Source: an uncultured Lachnospiraceae bacterium (lineage in GTDB: Bacteria; Bacillota_A; Clostridia; Lachnospirales; Lachnospiraceae). Taken from it: 6,442 bases of DNA. The notes under the pieces were generated by a model. It was not told where the DNA came from. It was given only the letters and a program-made list of their open reading frames with translations, and did not search any database. Numbering within the stretch: the stretch's first letter is position 1; each line of letters starts with the position of its first letter. The stretch is from positions 1 to 6,442 of the forward strand of contig CAMKAA010000056.1 of NCBI GenBank assembly GCA_946410365.1. Direction: 5' to 3'. Below, piece by piece: positions 1-5,465 of the stretch. A program made the position numbers and the translations under genes.

Positions 1-572
1 GCCTTGGATGTCGTTCCTGAGGTAAAGATGATGCAGGCAGGAGAATCTGAAGAAAGATTTTCCAGATTACTGTGCATTTCCTGCAGAGGAAGGCGCTTTT
101 TGCCCTCCTCAGAAAAGCTGTCCGGCTTTAACCATTTGCCGGCTTCTCTCTCTTCAATATGGAGAAAATGTCTAATCTTCGGCGTTCTCTTGCGGATCTG
201 GGGGATCAGCTCGTCAAAAATAGTGCCGCGGGCCCCGGACCCATAGAAAAGTACTTCCACATCCGCCCGGTCAAGCTGATCGATCATTTCATCCTGACTG
301 TTGGCGGCATTGAGGACGACCACCACAGCACCGATCTTGTACAGAGCAAGCACTCCCTGTGCAAACGCCGGAGAATTCTGGCTCCAGATGCCGACATGTG
401 TGCCTTTCCGAATGCTGTACAGGCTCATAAAACGCGCCGCCAGAAGATCCGTCACCTCATCCAGTTCCGACCATGTGCAGCTCCAGTCTCCGAATTCAAT
501 TGCAGTTTGCTGTCCTACCTTTGCCGCTGTCTCTTTGAGGCAGCCGCCGATTGTCTTTTGAACCAGTTCCAT
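1..572 (-). CDS. AMP-forming acyl-CoA ligase (ANL superfamily), N-terminal part, cut by window edge
   Basis: Reading the minus strand from the ATG at 572-570 gives 190 uninterrupted codons to the left edge, where the gene is cut. A GGAGGAG ribosome binding site at 579-585 sits 6 nt before the ATG. The product begins MELVQKTIGG. It shows the adenylate-forming fold's N-terminal features: a TWSELDEVTDLLA-type segment (33-45), KGTHVGIWSQNSPAF (56-70), GAVVVVLNAA (81-90), and the start of the ATP-binding P-loop, IIFTSGTTSK (181-190). The Ser after SGTT, where many family members have Gly, is also found in CaiC-type carnitine/crotonobetaine-CoA ligases. The enzyme would activate a carboxylic acid with ATP and CoA, giving acyl-CoA, AMP and PPi in the cytoplasm. 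As last visible gene of a 2-hydroxyacyl-CoA dehydratase operon it probably makes the first CoA donor for the transferase. Family membership is firm; the substrate is inference, since the substrate-binding and C-terminal domains lie outside the window. Confidence 0.88.
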   Translation of the reverse strand, partial: MELVQKTIGGCLKETAAKVGQQTAIEFGDWSCTWSELDEVTDLLAARFMSLYSIRKGTHVGIWSQNSPAFAQGVLALYKIGAVVVVLNAANSQDEMIDQLDRADVEVLFYGSGARGTIFDELIPQIRKRTPKIRHFLHIEEREAGKWLKPDSFSEEGKKRLPLQEMHSNLENLSSDSPACIIFTSGTTSK

Positions 573-600
573 AGATCGCTCCTCCGGTGAACATACGTAT

Positions 601-638
601 CCGGATTCCGCGGGCAGGGATGCCTGCCCGCTATCCGG
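601..638 (-). other. Intercistronic stem-loop between beta subunit and CoA ligase genes
   Basis: A 9-bp perfect GC-rich stem (610-618 with 623-631) closes a 4-nt loop and is extended by a 6-bp stem, CCGGAT (601-606) with ATCCGG (633-638), across a 3/1-nt internal loop. It fills most of the 76-nt gap after the beta-subunit stop and ends about 15 nt before the ligase's ribosome binding site. On the minus strand it is followed by a mixed sequence, not a T-run, so it is not a standard intrinsic terminator. It could protect the 3' end of the upstream mRNA or partly attenuate ligase expression; that role is inference. Confidence 0.6.
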
Positions 639-648
639 CTTATGATAA

Positions 649-1767
649 TTACAGCAGGTCCTTGAAGGTCTCGATCGCAGTTCTTGCCTGCTCGTAATTA
701 ACCATCTGACGGTCTACTTCGATCAGAACGCAAGGGATCTCTGCTTCTGCGCATGCGCGCTTGATCAGAGGATAATCGAATTCCTCGGGATCACAGAACT
801 TGGTCAGGACAACCAGTACGCCCTGTGCCTTAGCTGCCTTCGCGTCGCTGACGATCTTGTCAACGCGCTTTTTCTCTACATCGTAGAGAACGCTGCAGTT
901 GTCCATAGCGCAGAACTTGGAAGCGAGACGGTCCAGCGCGGTTTCGCCCTCTGCGGGTGCGTCTGTGCGGTACTGTCTGCTCTCAGCCGCGACGTCGTCG
1001 CAGACGATCTGCATGCCGTTGTCGTCCAGGATCTCAAGGAGTCCGGGAGCGTCGGCGAGGATACCGCTGGTCATGATGCGGATCTTATCCTCTGCAGGAG
1101 CTTCTGCTTCAAGAACTGCCAGCAGTTCGTTCACGAGAGCTGTGTGCTCTTCTTTTCTCATGAAGAAAGCGCTCTTGAAGATATCGCTTCTCTGTGCGCA
1201 TGTGATCTCGGAATGCGCTGCCAGTGCGGGAACCAGCGCTCTCATCGCCGCGTTGTGGGCGTTGAAGACTTCGATAGACTCAGCGAGTTTCTCGTCGTCA
1301 AACTTAAGGCCGGTCGCCTCTTCAAGCCCCTTGATCACGTATTCATAGCCGGCCTTTGTGAATGTGTGGCCGAAAGCGGGCTTTCTGTTCTGGGGATAGG
1401 TCATGGCAATAAAGGGGATGCCCTTAACCGCGTATTTCCAGTTCTGTCCGATAACTTTAAGGGAATCGCACAGGCTGGGGATCACGATTGCGGACGCTCC
1501 GTCGTATACGCCCTTGATTCCCAGCTCGACAATGCTCTGCATGATCGTGCAGATAAATGCCGGGAAGTATTTTTTGGCCTCGTTGATCTGAACGTCTGCT
1601 CCCCAAACGCCCATGGGAACCATCCCCATAGAATGGATGATCTCTTCGGGTGTATAGACAGGAGCCGTCAGAACTACCTTGCGGCCTTCTGCCAGATATT
1701 TGTCCATCAGCTTCCGGGGGCTTGTTACAGCCTCATGGAAGCAAGCGAGTAATTCCTGTTTGTTCAT
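649..1767 (-). CDS. hadC: (R)-2-hydroxyacyl-CoA dehydratase, beta subunit (HadC/FldC family)
   Basis: Encodes 372 aa, the usual length for this subunit. The start is fixed by an AAGGAGG site (1773-1779) 5 nt before the ATG. Together with the alpha subunit (1851-3077) it forms the oxygen-sensitive heterodimer that removes water from (R)-2-hydroxyacyl-CoA to give (E)-2-enoyl-CoA through a ketyl radical. Family marks are GMVPMGVWG (48-56), KYFPAFICTIMQS (66-78), IPSLCDSLK (96-104), YPQNRKP (124-130), FFMRKEEHT (201-209) and LTKFCDPEEFDYP (321-333). By position, Cys73, Cys100 and Cys325 are the probable ligands of this subunit's iron-sulfur cluster. Against reference sequences recalled from memory, the C-terminal half (FFMRKEEHT, the YDVEKKR stretch, EQARTAIETF) looks closer to C. 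difficile HadC than to FldC; the symbol reflects that and does not assert the substrate. An 83-nt gap separates it from the alpha gene, much wider than the other gaps upstream. Confidence 0.92.
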   Translation of the reverse strand: MNKQELLACFHEAVTSPRKLMDKYLAEGRKVVLTAPVYTPEEIIHSMGMVPMGVWGADVQINEAKKYFPAFICTIMQSIVELGIKGVYDGASAIVIPSLCDSLKVIGQNWKYAVKGIPFIAMTYPQNRKPAFGHTFTKAGYEYVIKGLEEATGLKFDDEKLAESIEVFNAHNAAMRALVPALAAHSEITCAQRSDIFKSAFFMRKEEHTALVNELLAVLEAEAPAEDKIRIMTSGILADAPGLLEILDDNGMQIVCDDVAAESRQYRTDAPAEGETALDRLASKFCAMDNCSVLYDVEKKRVDKIVSDAKAAKAQGVLVVLTKFCDPEEFDYPLIKRACAEAEIPCVLIEVDRQMVNYEQARTAIETFKDLL

Positions 1768-1812
1768 TTATTCCTCCTTTTTCCGGAATGTGCTGTGTAA
1801 GTTACGCTGTCA

Positions 1813-1828
1813 GGCCGCATGGGCGGCC
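1813..1828 (-). other. Short GC-rich hairpin between alpha and beta dehydratase genes
   Basis: GGCCGC and GCGGCC pair perfectly around a 4-nt loop in the 83-nt gap between the alpha-subunit stop (1851) and the beta-subunit start (1767). No T-run follows on the minus strand, so it is unlikely to end transcription. It lies about 33 nt before the strong ribosome binding site of the beta gene and might affect mRNA processing or stability. The pairing is visible; a function is not shown. Confidence 0.35.
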
Positions 1829-1850
1829 GTCAAAATAGCGCTTCCCGCCA

Positions 1851-3077
1851 TCACTTCCGTGCTTCCATAATTTCCATAAGTCCCTGGACGCGGGTGTCAT
1901 ACTGCGCCTCAGAGAAGTTGCGGGGATCTGCCTGGTCGCCGTCGAAGCTTGCCACAGGGATGTCGCACTCTTCGCCGATCTGGCGGCTCATCTCATACAT
2001 GAATCCGCTCCAGAGCTTGCAGCTGCGGTTGGTGTGGACCAGAAGGCCTTCGACCTTGTTGTTCTTGCAGAGCGTGACGCGCTTGTCGCGTGCGTACTCG
2101 AGGTTGATGGCGTTCGGCACCTTGCAGTATGCGCGGCACATATCGTCGAAGTCGTCATAAATGAATCCGAAAGCGTCGGCGTAGATGGTGGTTACCATGT
2201 TGATGCCTCTGCTCTTAAGTCCTGTGGATGTCACGCGAAGCCAGGGCCAGCATGCGATGCCTTCGAACATGATCCTGTACTTCTCTTCCGTACGGAATGT
2301 GCTGACGCCCTTCTCGTGGTTCTCTTCGTACTCCTGATACAGCTTCTCCATAGCTTCCGCCGCTTCAAGTTTGCCGCGGGCGGTGACCATAACTGCCATG
2401 TGGTTGAGCAGGTCGAAGCCGTTGAAAGGTGAGGGCTCATAGTGAGCGCAAGCGGTAGCCTTGAGCCATGCGCGGCTGGTTCTTCCGCTGATCTCTCTGA
2501 CTTCGTTGTACTTCTCTTCGCTCCACTTCTTGCCGGTCAGCTCCTCGAGCTGCTTGATGGCTGCGCGGAACTGGTCGCGGACATAGGCGACTTCAGCGTC
2601 AGAAACTTCGTAGTCAGGGTTGAAGGGGATGTCGATCATGATCATGGGGATATTAAGTTCCTTCGCCAGGTTCTCATACCACTTGATCATGCAGTTGCAG
2701 ATATTGTTGCAACAGAGAAGGAAATCGGGCTGGGGCATATCCTGCTCCGGCGCGCTCTTGACCTTGGCATAGGCAAGGCTGATCCTTGCGTACGCGCAGA
2801 TGTCGTTGGAATATCCGTCTGCTTCACTGATGTTGCACATGCGCTCGCCGGCGCCGCGGGCCGCGATACCTGCTGCCTGGTTCTCAGGGTAAACTACTGC
2901 CAGGCCGAGAGTTTCGGGAATTTCTACGGGGAAGTTACTGGAGCACCAGCCTACCATTTCACCGCGTTCCTTAGCAGCCTGCGCGGAAGAATATGCTTCT
3001 GCTGCGATCTTGCCAAGTCTTGCCTTCGCTGAATTCGGATCCAGCGGCGGACGTTTTTTCTTAACTTCTTCTGCCAT
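1851..3077 (-). CDS. fldB: (R)-2-hydroxyacyl-CoA dehydratase, alpha subunit (FldB/HadB family)
   Basis: Encodes 408 aa, the normal length. An AAAGGA site (3088-3093) lies 10 nt before the ATG. This is the substrate-activating subunit with the catalytic [4Fe-4S] cluster. Matching positions with C. difficile HadB as recalled (Cys84, Cys117, Cys346 as ligands; Ser37 and Glu55 in the active site) gives Cys94 (NDICAYAR), Cys127 (CCNNIC), Cys353 (NRSCKLWSG), Ser47 (GWCSSNFP) and Glu65 (YPENQ); all are present, so the enzyme appears intact. Other family marks are FEGIACWPWLR (271-281) and SFDGDQADPRNFSEAQYDTR (377-396). GWCSSNFP, FEGIACWPWLR and NRSCKLWSG resemble the aryl-lactyl-CoA type FldB more than HadB, which as recalled has GWSTSVFP and NRSCKLMSL. 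An aromatic 2-hydroxyacyl-CoA is therefore a reasonable first guess. Unusual: residue 129 is Cys (CNNICNCM) where recalled relatives have Gln. The activator gene ends 21 nt upstream. Confidence 0.94.
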   Translation of the reverse strand: MAEEVKKKRPPLDPNSAKARLGKIAAEAYSSAQAAKERGEMVGWCSSNFPVEIPETLGLAVVYPENQAAGIAARGAGERMCNISEADGYSNDICAYARISLAYAKVKSAPEQDMPQPDFLLCCNNICNCMIKWYENLAKELNIPMIMIDIPFNPDYEVSDAEVAYVRDQFRAAIKQLEELTGKKWSEEKYNEVREISGRTSRAWLKATACAHYEPSPFNGFDLLNHMAVMVTARGKLEAAEAMEKLYQEYEENHEKGVSTFRTEEKYRIMFEGIACWPWLRVTSTGLKSRGINMVTTIYADAFGFIYDDFDDMCRAYCKVPNAINLEYARDKRVTLCKNNKVEGLLVHTNRSCKLWSGFMYEMSRQIGEECDIPVASFDGDQADPRNFSEAQYDTRVQGLMEIMEARK

Positions 3078-3098
3078 GTCGATCGATCCTTTCTATTA

Positions 3099-3875
3099 TT
3101 ATTTCACTTGTTTCTGGTATGCATAAAGCGCTGCGCCGATCGCTCCGAACAGCTGGGCCTGAGGAGAGAACAGTATGGGCTGCCCAATGCTGCGGGAAAG
3201 CGCGTTCCTTACGCCTGCGTTCTGCGCAACGCCTCCGCTCATACAGACATCCGGAACAATATTGATTCGTTTGGCCAGATTTCCCACGCGGACCGCAACA
3301 CTGCTGCAGATTCCCGCGATCAGGTCCTCCATCTCCACGCCGTTGGCCAGCTGGCTGATCACCTCGCTCTCCGCGAATACCGTGCAGGTACTGGAGATCT
3401 GGGCCGGGTTTACAGATTTTTCGCAGTACTGCGCGAATTCATCCACCGGCACGACCAGTATGTTGGCCATGACGTCCAGAAACCGCCCTGTTCCGGCCGC
3501 GCATTTGTCGTTCATGAGGAAATTGCTCATACGGCCCTTTTCGTCCAGGGAGATCACTTTAGCGTCCTGCCCGCCGATGTCGATGATCGTGCGGACTGTG
3601 GGGAAAGTATGGTGCGCGCCCAGTCCGTGGCAGGACAGTTCGCTGACGTTATAGTCCGCGCCCTCATAGCGGTTGCGGCCATATCCGGTAGCAGCTGTAG
3701 CTGCAAGGTCATCCCATGTGACGCCTGCGTTTTCCAGCGCCTGGCTCACTGCCAGTTCCGGGCTCTTGGTGCCGATGCCTCCTACCAAAAGAGAGGTGCC
3801 GACAATATTTTGACCATCTTCCATGACCACACATTTAGATGTGGTCGATCCGATATCGATTCCGAATGTATACAT
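3099..3875 (-). CDS. fldI: 2-hydroxyacyl-CoA dehydratase activator ATPase (HadI/FldI/HgdC family)
   Basis: Encodes 258 aa, typical for these activators (archerases). It has the ASKHA actin/hexokinase-type ATPase fold: phosphate-1 loop GIDIGSTTSK (5-14), SCHGLGAHH (81-89), phosphate-2 loop IIDIGGQDAK (97-106), and adenosine-side MSGGVAQNAG (212-221). Cys125 (NDKCAAGTG) and Cys164 (SSTCTVFAESE) match the two cysteines per monomer that hold one [4Fe-4S] cluster between the two subunits of the homodimer. ATP hydrolysis drives transfer of one low-potential electron to the alpha subunit cluster; the electron returns after each turnover, so the protein acts as an activator rather than a stoichiometric partner. 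It starts 3 nt after the transferase stop, and its AAGGA site (3883-3887) lies inside the last transferase codons, which points to translational coupling. Closely spaced in-frame stop codons (TAA TAA TAG) end the gene. Confidence 0.95.
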   Translation of the reverse strand: MYTFGIDIGSTTSKCVVMEDGQNIVGTSLLVGGIGTKSPELAVSQALENAGVTWDDLAATAATGYGRNRYEGADYNVSELSCHGLGAHHTFPTVRTIIDIGGQDAKVISLDEKGRMSNFLMNDKCAAGTGRFLDVMANILVVPVDEFAQYCEKSVNPAQISSTCTVFAESEVISQLANGVEMEDLIAGICSSVAVRVGNLAKRINIVPDVCMSGGVAQNAGVRNALSRSIGQPILFSPQAQLFGAIGAALYAYQKQVK

Positions 3876-3878
3876 CTT

Positions 3879-5114
3879 TTATTCCTTGTCCTGCCAGATA
3901 TACAGGGAGCCGTCAGCCAGCATCTGGTCGACCTTCTCGTCTGTGTAGCCGATTTCCTTGAGGATCTCGCGGCCCTGCTCGCCGATCATAGGAGCGGTTC
4001 TGCCGTCGATGTCGCCCTCGGATTCAAGACGGACGGGTGTGTGAGTTGCCTTGCGGACTACGCCGTTGGGGCAGGTTACATCGTAGAAAGCGCCGACAGC
4101 GTGTGCCTGAGGGTCGTTCATGATGTCTTCCCAGCTGAAAGCGATGCTGTGAGGGATGTCGCCCTTTCTGAGGATCTCATCCATCTCCTTGACGTCGTGC
4201 TCAAGGAATGTCTTCTGGATCTCGTCCATGAACTCCTTGATCAGGCCGTTCGCGATCATCTCGGACTGAGGATAGTACTTACCGCAGTCGATCAGGTCCT
4301 GCCTGCCGATAGCCTTAAGGAACTGCTCGAATCTTACGTTATAATCAGGGCATGCGCACTGGATGATACGGTCATCAGCTGTGCGGTATGCGCCGTTGAA
4401 GGGATTCATGTTGTCATAGATGGAAATGGGGTACTTGCGGGCCTGACCGTCGTACTGCACGCCCAGAAGCATCATGGACATGTTGAAGATAGCGGTCTCG
4501 TAAAGGCTCGTTGTTACGAAGTCGCCCTTGCCGGTGGTCTCTCTGTTGTAGAGAGCGGTGATGATACCCATAGCGAGCATCAGACCGACGTTGTTGTCGC
4601 CAAGGCCGGGGATCATGGTGATGGGGTCATTTCCTCTGCGGCGAAGGTTCTGTGTATAGCCGCCTCTTCCGAAGAAAGCTGTGAAATCATAACCGGGAAG
4701 ATCCTTGTCGGGGCCGGTCTTGCCATAGCCGAGGATCATAGCGTAAATGAGCTTGGGATATCTCTCTTTGAGGGTCTCATAGTCAAGACCTGCTCTCTGA
4801 AGAGCGCCCAGTCTCCAGTTTGTGAGAAGTACGTCAGCGCCGTCGAGGAGTTTGAAGAGAGCTTCTTTGCCTTCCTCGGTCTTGGTGTTGATGGAGATGC
4901 AGCGCTTGTTACCATTCAGATATTCCCAGGCAACATTCTCTTTGATGTTCTGAGGACGTCCTTCCTGCTCCTGTGTGTAGCGGATCGGGTCGCCCTTGGG
5001 GGACTCTACCAGAATTACGTCTGCGCCGTGATCTGCCAGATAACGTCCTGTAGCTGCAGCTGCGATAAAGTTTGCCAGCTGAATAACTTTGATACCTTCC
5101 AGTGCCTTCCTCAT
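3879..5114 (-). CDS. fldA: Class III (CaiB/BaiF family) 2-hydroxyacid CoA transferase, FldA/HadA-like
   Basis: Encodes 411 aa, usual for the family. The first gene of the operon, it starts at the ATG at 5114 behind AAGGAGG (5127-5133); the 12-nt spacer is rather long, but no better start is visible. Family marks are IQLANFIAAAATGRYLADHG (11-30), VILVESPKGDPIRY (33-46), LLTNWR (96-101), PGYDFTAFFGRGG (140-152) and MIPGLGDN (167-174). Asp143 in PGYDFTAFF is in the position of the catalytic aspartate that carries the acyl anhydride and CoA thioester intermediates (Asp169 in formyl-CoA transferase). It probably moves CoA from an enoyl- or acyl-CoA product onto an (R)-2-hydroxy acid, feeding the dehydratase without spending ATP in each cycle. 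The choice of a FldA/HadA role over a carnitine-type role rests on the adjoining activator and dehydratase genes. The transferase sequence alone does not settle the substrate. Confidence 0.93.
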   Translation of the reverse strand: MRKALEGIKVIQLANFIAAAATGRYLADHGADVILVESPKGDPIRYTQEQEGRPQNIKENVAWEYLNGNKRCISINTKTEEGKEALFKLLDGADVLLTNWRLGALQRAGLDYETLKERYPKLIYAMILGYGKTGPDKDLPGYDFTAFFGRGGYTQNLRRRGNDPITMIPGLGDNNVGLMLAMGIITALYNRETTGKGDFVTTSLYETAIFNMSMMLLGVQYDGQARKYPISIYDNMNPFNGAYRTADDRIIQCACPDYNVRFEQFLKAIGRQDLIDCGKYYPQSEMIANGLIKEFMDEIQKTFLEHDVKEMDEILRKGDIPHSIAFSWEDIMNDPQAHAVGAFYDVTCPNGVVRKATHTPVRLESEGDIDGRTAPMIGEQGREILKEIGYTDEKVDQMLADGSLYIWQDKE

Positions 5115-5219
5115 CTTTTCTCTGTTCCTCCTTCCGGATGCTGCTTCGCTGCGCTCTTCTATATGTACTTTTCAGTACTTCAATATTTTGGCGGCGAAGT
5201 GTGTTTTTTATTTAACAAT

Positions 5220-5225
5220 AGTATA
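5220..5225 (-). promoter_or_regulatory. Candidate -10 element for the dehydratase operon
   Basis: On the minus strand this reads TATACT, one base off the consensus -10, about 105 nt before the transferase start. No good -35 hexamer is at the right distance; the best is TTGGAG (5245-5250) with a 19-nt spacer. A good -10 with a poor -35 fits a promoter that needs an activator such as the divergent LysR protein. This assignment is tentative. Confidence 0.35.
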
Positions 5226-5267
5226 ACTGCGGCACCCACGCTCCCTCCAATAAGCGTTTGGAATCAC

Positions 5268-5279
5268 TTTACAAGTAAA
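5268..5279. promoter_or_regulatory. Short palindrome TTTAC-AA-GTAAA, possible regulator contact site
   Basis: A perfect 5-bp inverted repeat with a 2-nt centre. It would be centred near -60 if the operon starts about 7 nt after the TATACT element. LysR-type proteins often bind around -65 and near -35, so the location is suitable. The spacing is not T-N11-A, so it is a weaker candidate than the 5293-5309 site. Confidence 0.3.
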
Positions 5280-5292
5280 ACCTTATAGTAAT

Positions 5293-5309
5293 TATCAAAT
5301 CTTTTGATA
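5293..5309. promoter_or_regulatory. Candidate LysR-type operator (T-N11-A palindrome)
   Basis: TATCAAA-TCT-TTTGATA is a perfect 17-bp palindrome with 7-bp arms. T5295 and A5307 give the T-N11-A spacing, in the ATC-N9-GAT form, known for LysR-family recognition sites. It lies in the divergent region between the lysR-type gene and the operon, the usual place for such a site. It overlaps the area just upstream of the plus-strand TATAAT element, so binding here could activate the operon and also repress the regulator gene. Binding is inferred. Confidence 0.55.
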
Positions 5310-5332
5310 TTTCGTTTTTTTTTCTCTATTGC

Positions 5333-5338
5333 TATAAT
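5333..5338 (+). promoter_or_regulatory. Candidate -10 element (TATAAT) for the lysR-type gene
   Basis: A perfect consensus TATAAT on the plus strand, about 127 nt before the lysR-type start codon. No good -35 hexamer stands 16-18 nt upstream; TTGATA at 5304-5309 is too far (23 nt) and belongs to the palindrome. If used, transcription would begin near 5345 and give a leader of roughly 120 nt. Confidence 0.45.
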
Positions 5339-5353
5339 AAAATCCGTGAGTTG

Positions 5354-5369
5354 ATAAGTATTTGCTTAT
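5354..5369. promoter_or_regulatory. Second palindrome ATAAG-N6-CTTAT, possible autoregulatory operator
   Basis: A perfect 5-bp inverted repeat around 6 nt. It lies roughly 10-25 nt beyond the start predicted from the TATAAT element, where a bound protein would block lysR transcription. Spacing between the outer T and A is 12, one more than the usual LysR motif. Candidate only. Confidence 0.35.
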
Positions 5370-5465
5370 GAATTTATTTCAAAACAGTTGCTGCCGGCCA
5401 GTCCCCCAAACCTTCCCCGGAAGGCATAGTTCTGACAGCATCATTTCGGCAAAGGAGTTCGCACA

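Larger units (their letters stand above)
5115..5465. promoter_or_regulatory. Divergent AT-rich control region between dehydratase operon and lysR-type gene
   Basis: This 351-bp stretch has no credible gene. It separates two divergent genes and should hold both promoters and the regulator's sites, listed separately. The middle (about 5160-5390) is much more AT-rich than the flanking genes. In the operon leader, minus strand, GTACT and AGTAC pair around a GAAA loop (5165-5178), a small GNRA-type hairpin. On the lysR side, CCTTCC and GGAAGG form a palindrome at 5411-5424. I see no recognisable riboswitch or leader peptide. Confidence 0.75.

Noticed and set aside
4..590. Plus-strand open frames at the left edge (4-246, 159-590, 301-561)
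   Set aside because: The minus strand here carries a clear acyl-CoA ligase N-terminus with its own ribosome binding site and P-loop, so these are antisense shadows.
899..3032. Plus-strand open frames opposite the two dehydratase subunits (for example 1144-1752, 2034-2432, 2442-3032)
   Set aside because: They are shadows of the conserved minus-strand genes, with no family motifs and no convincing ribosome binding sites.
3108..5288. A 726-codon open frame on the plus strand opposite the activator and transferase genes
   Set aside because: It is antisense to two strongly recognised enzymes that happen to share one frame (their starts are 1239 nt apart, a multiple of three). Its product has no recognisable domains and a cysteine- and histidine-rich, low-logic composition. 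Few stop codons arise because the real genes rarely use codons whose complements are stops in that phase.
5293..5323. Palindrome followed by a run of nine T residues on the plus strand, resembling an intrinsic terminator
   Set aside because: The stem is almost all A/T and would be weak, no plus-strand gene lies upstream to be terminated, and the position and T-N11-A spacing fit an operator better.
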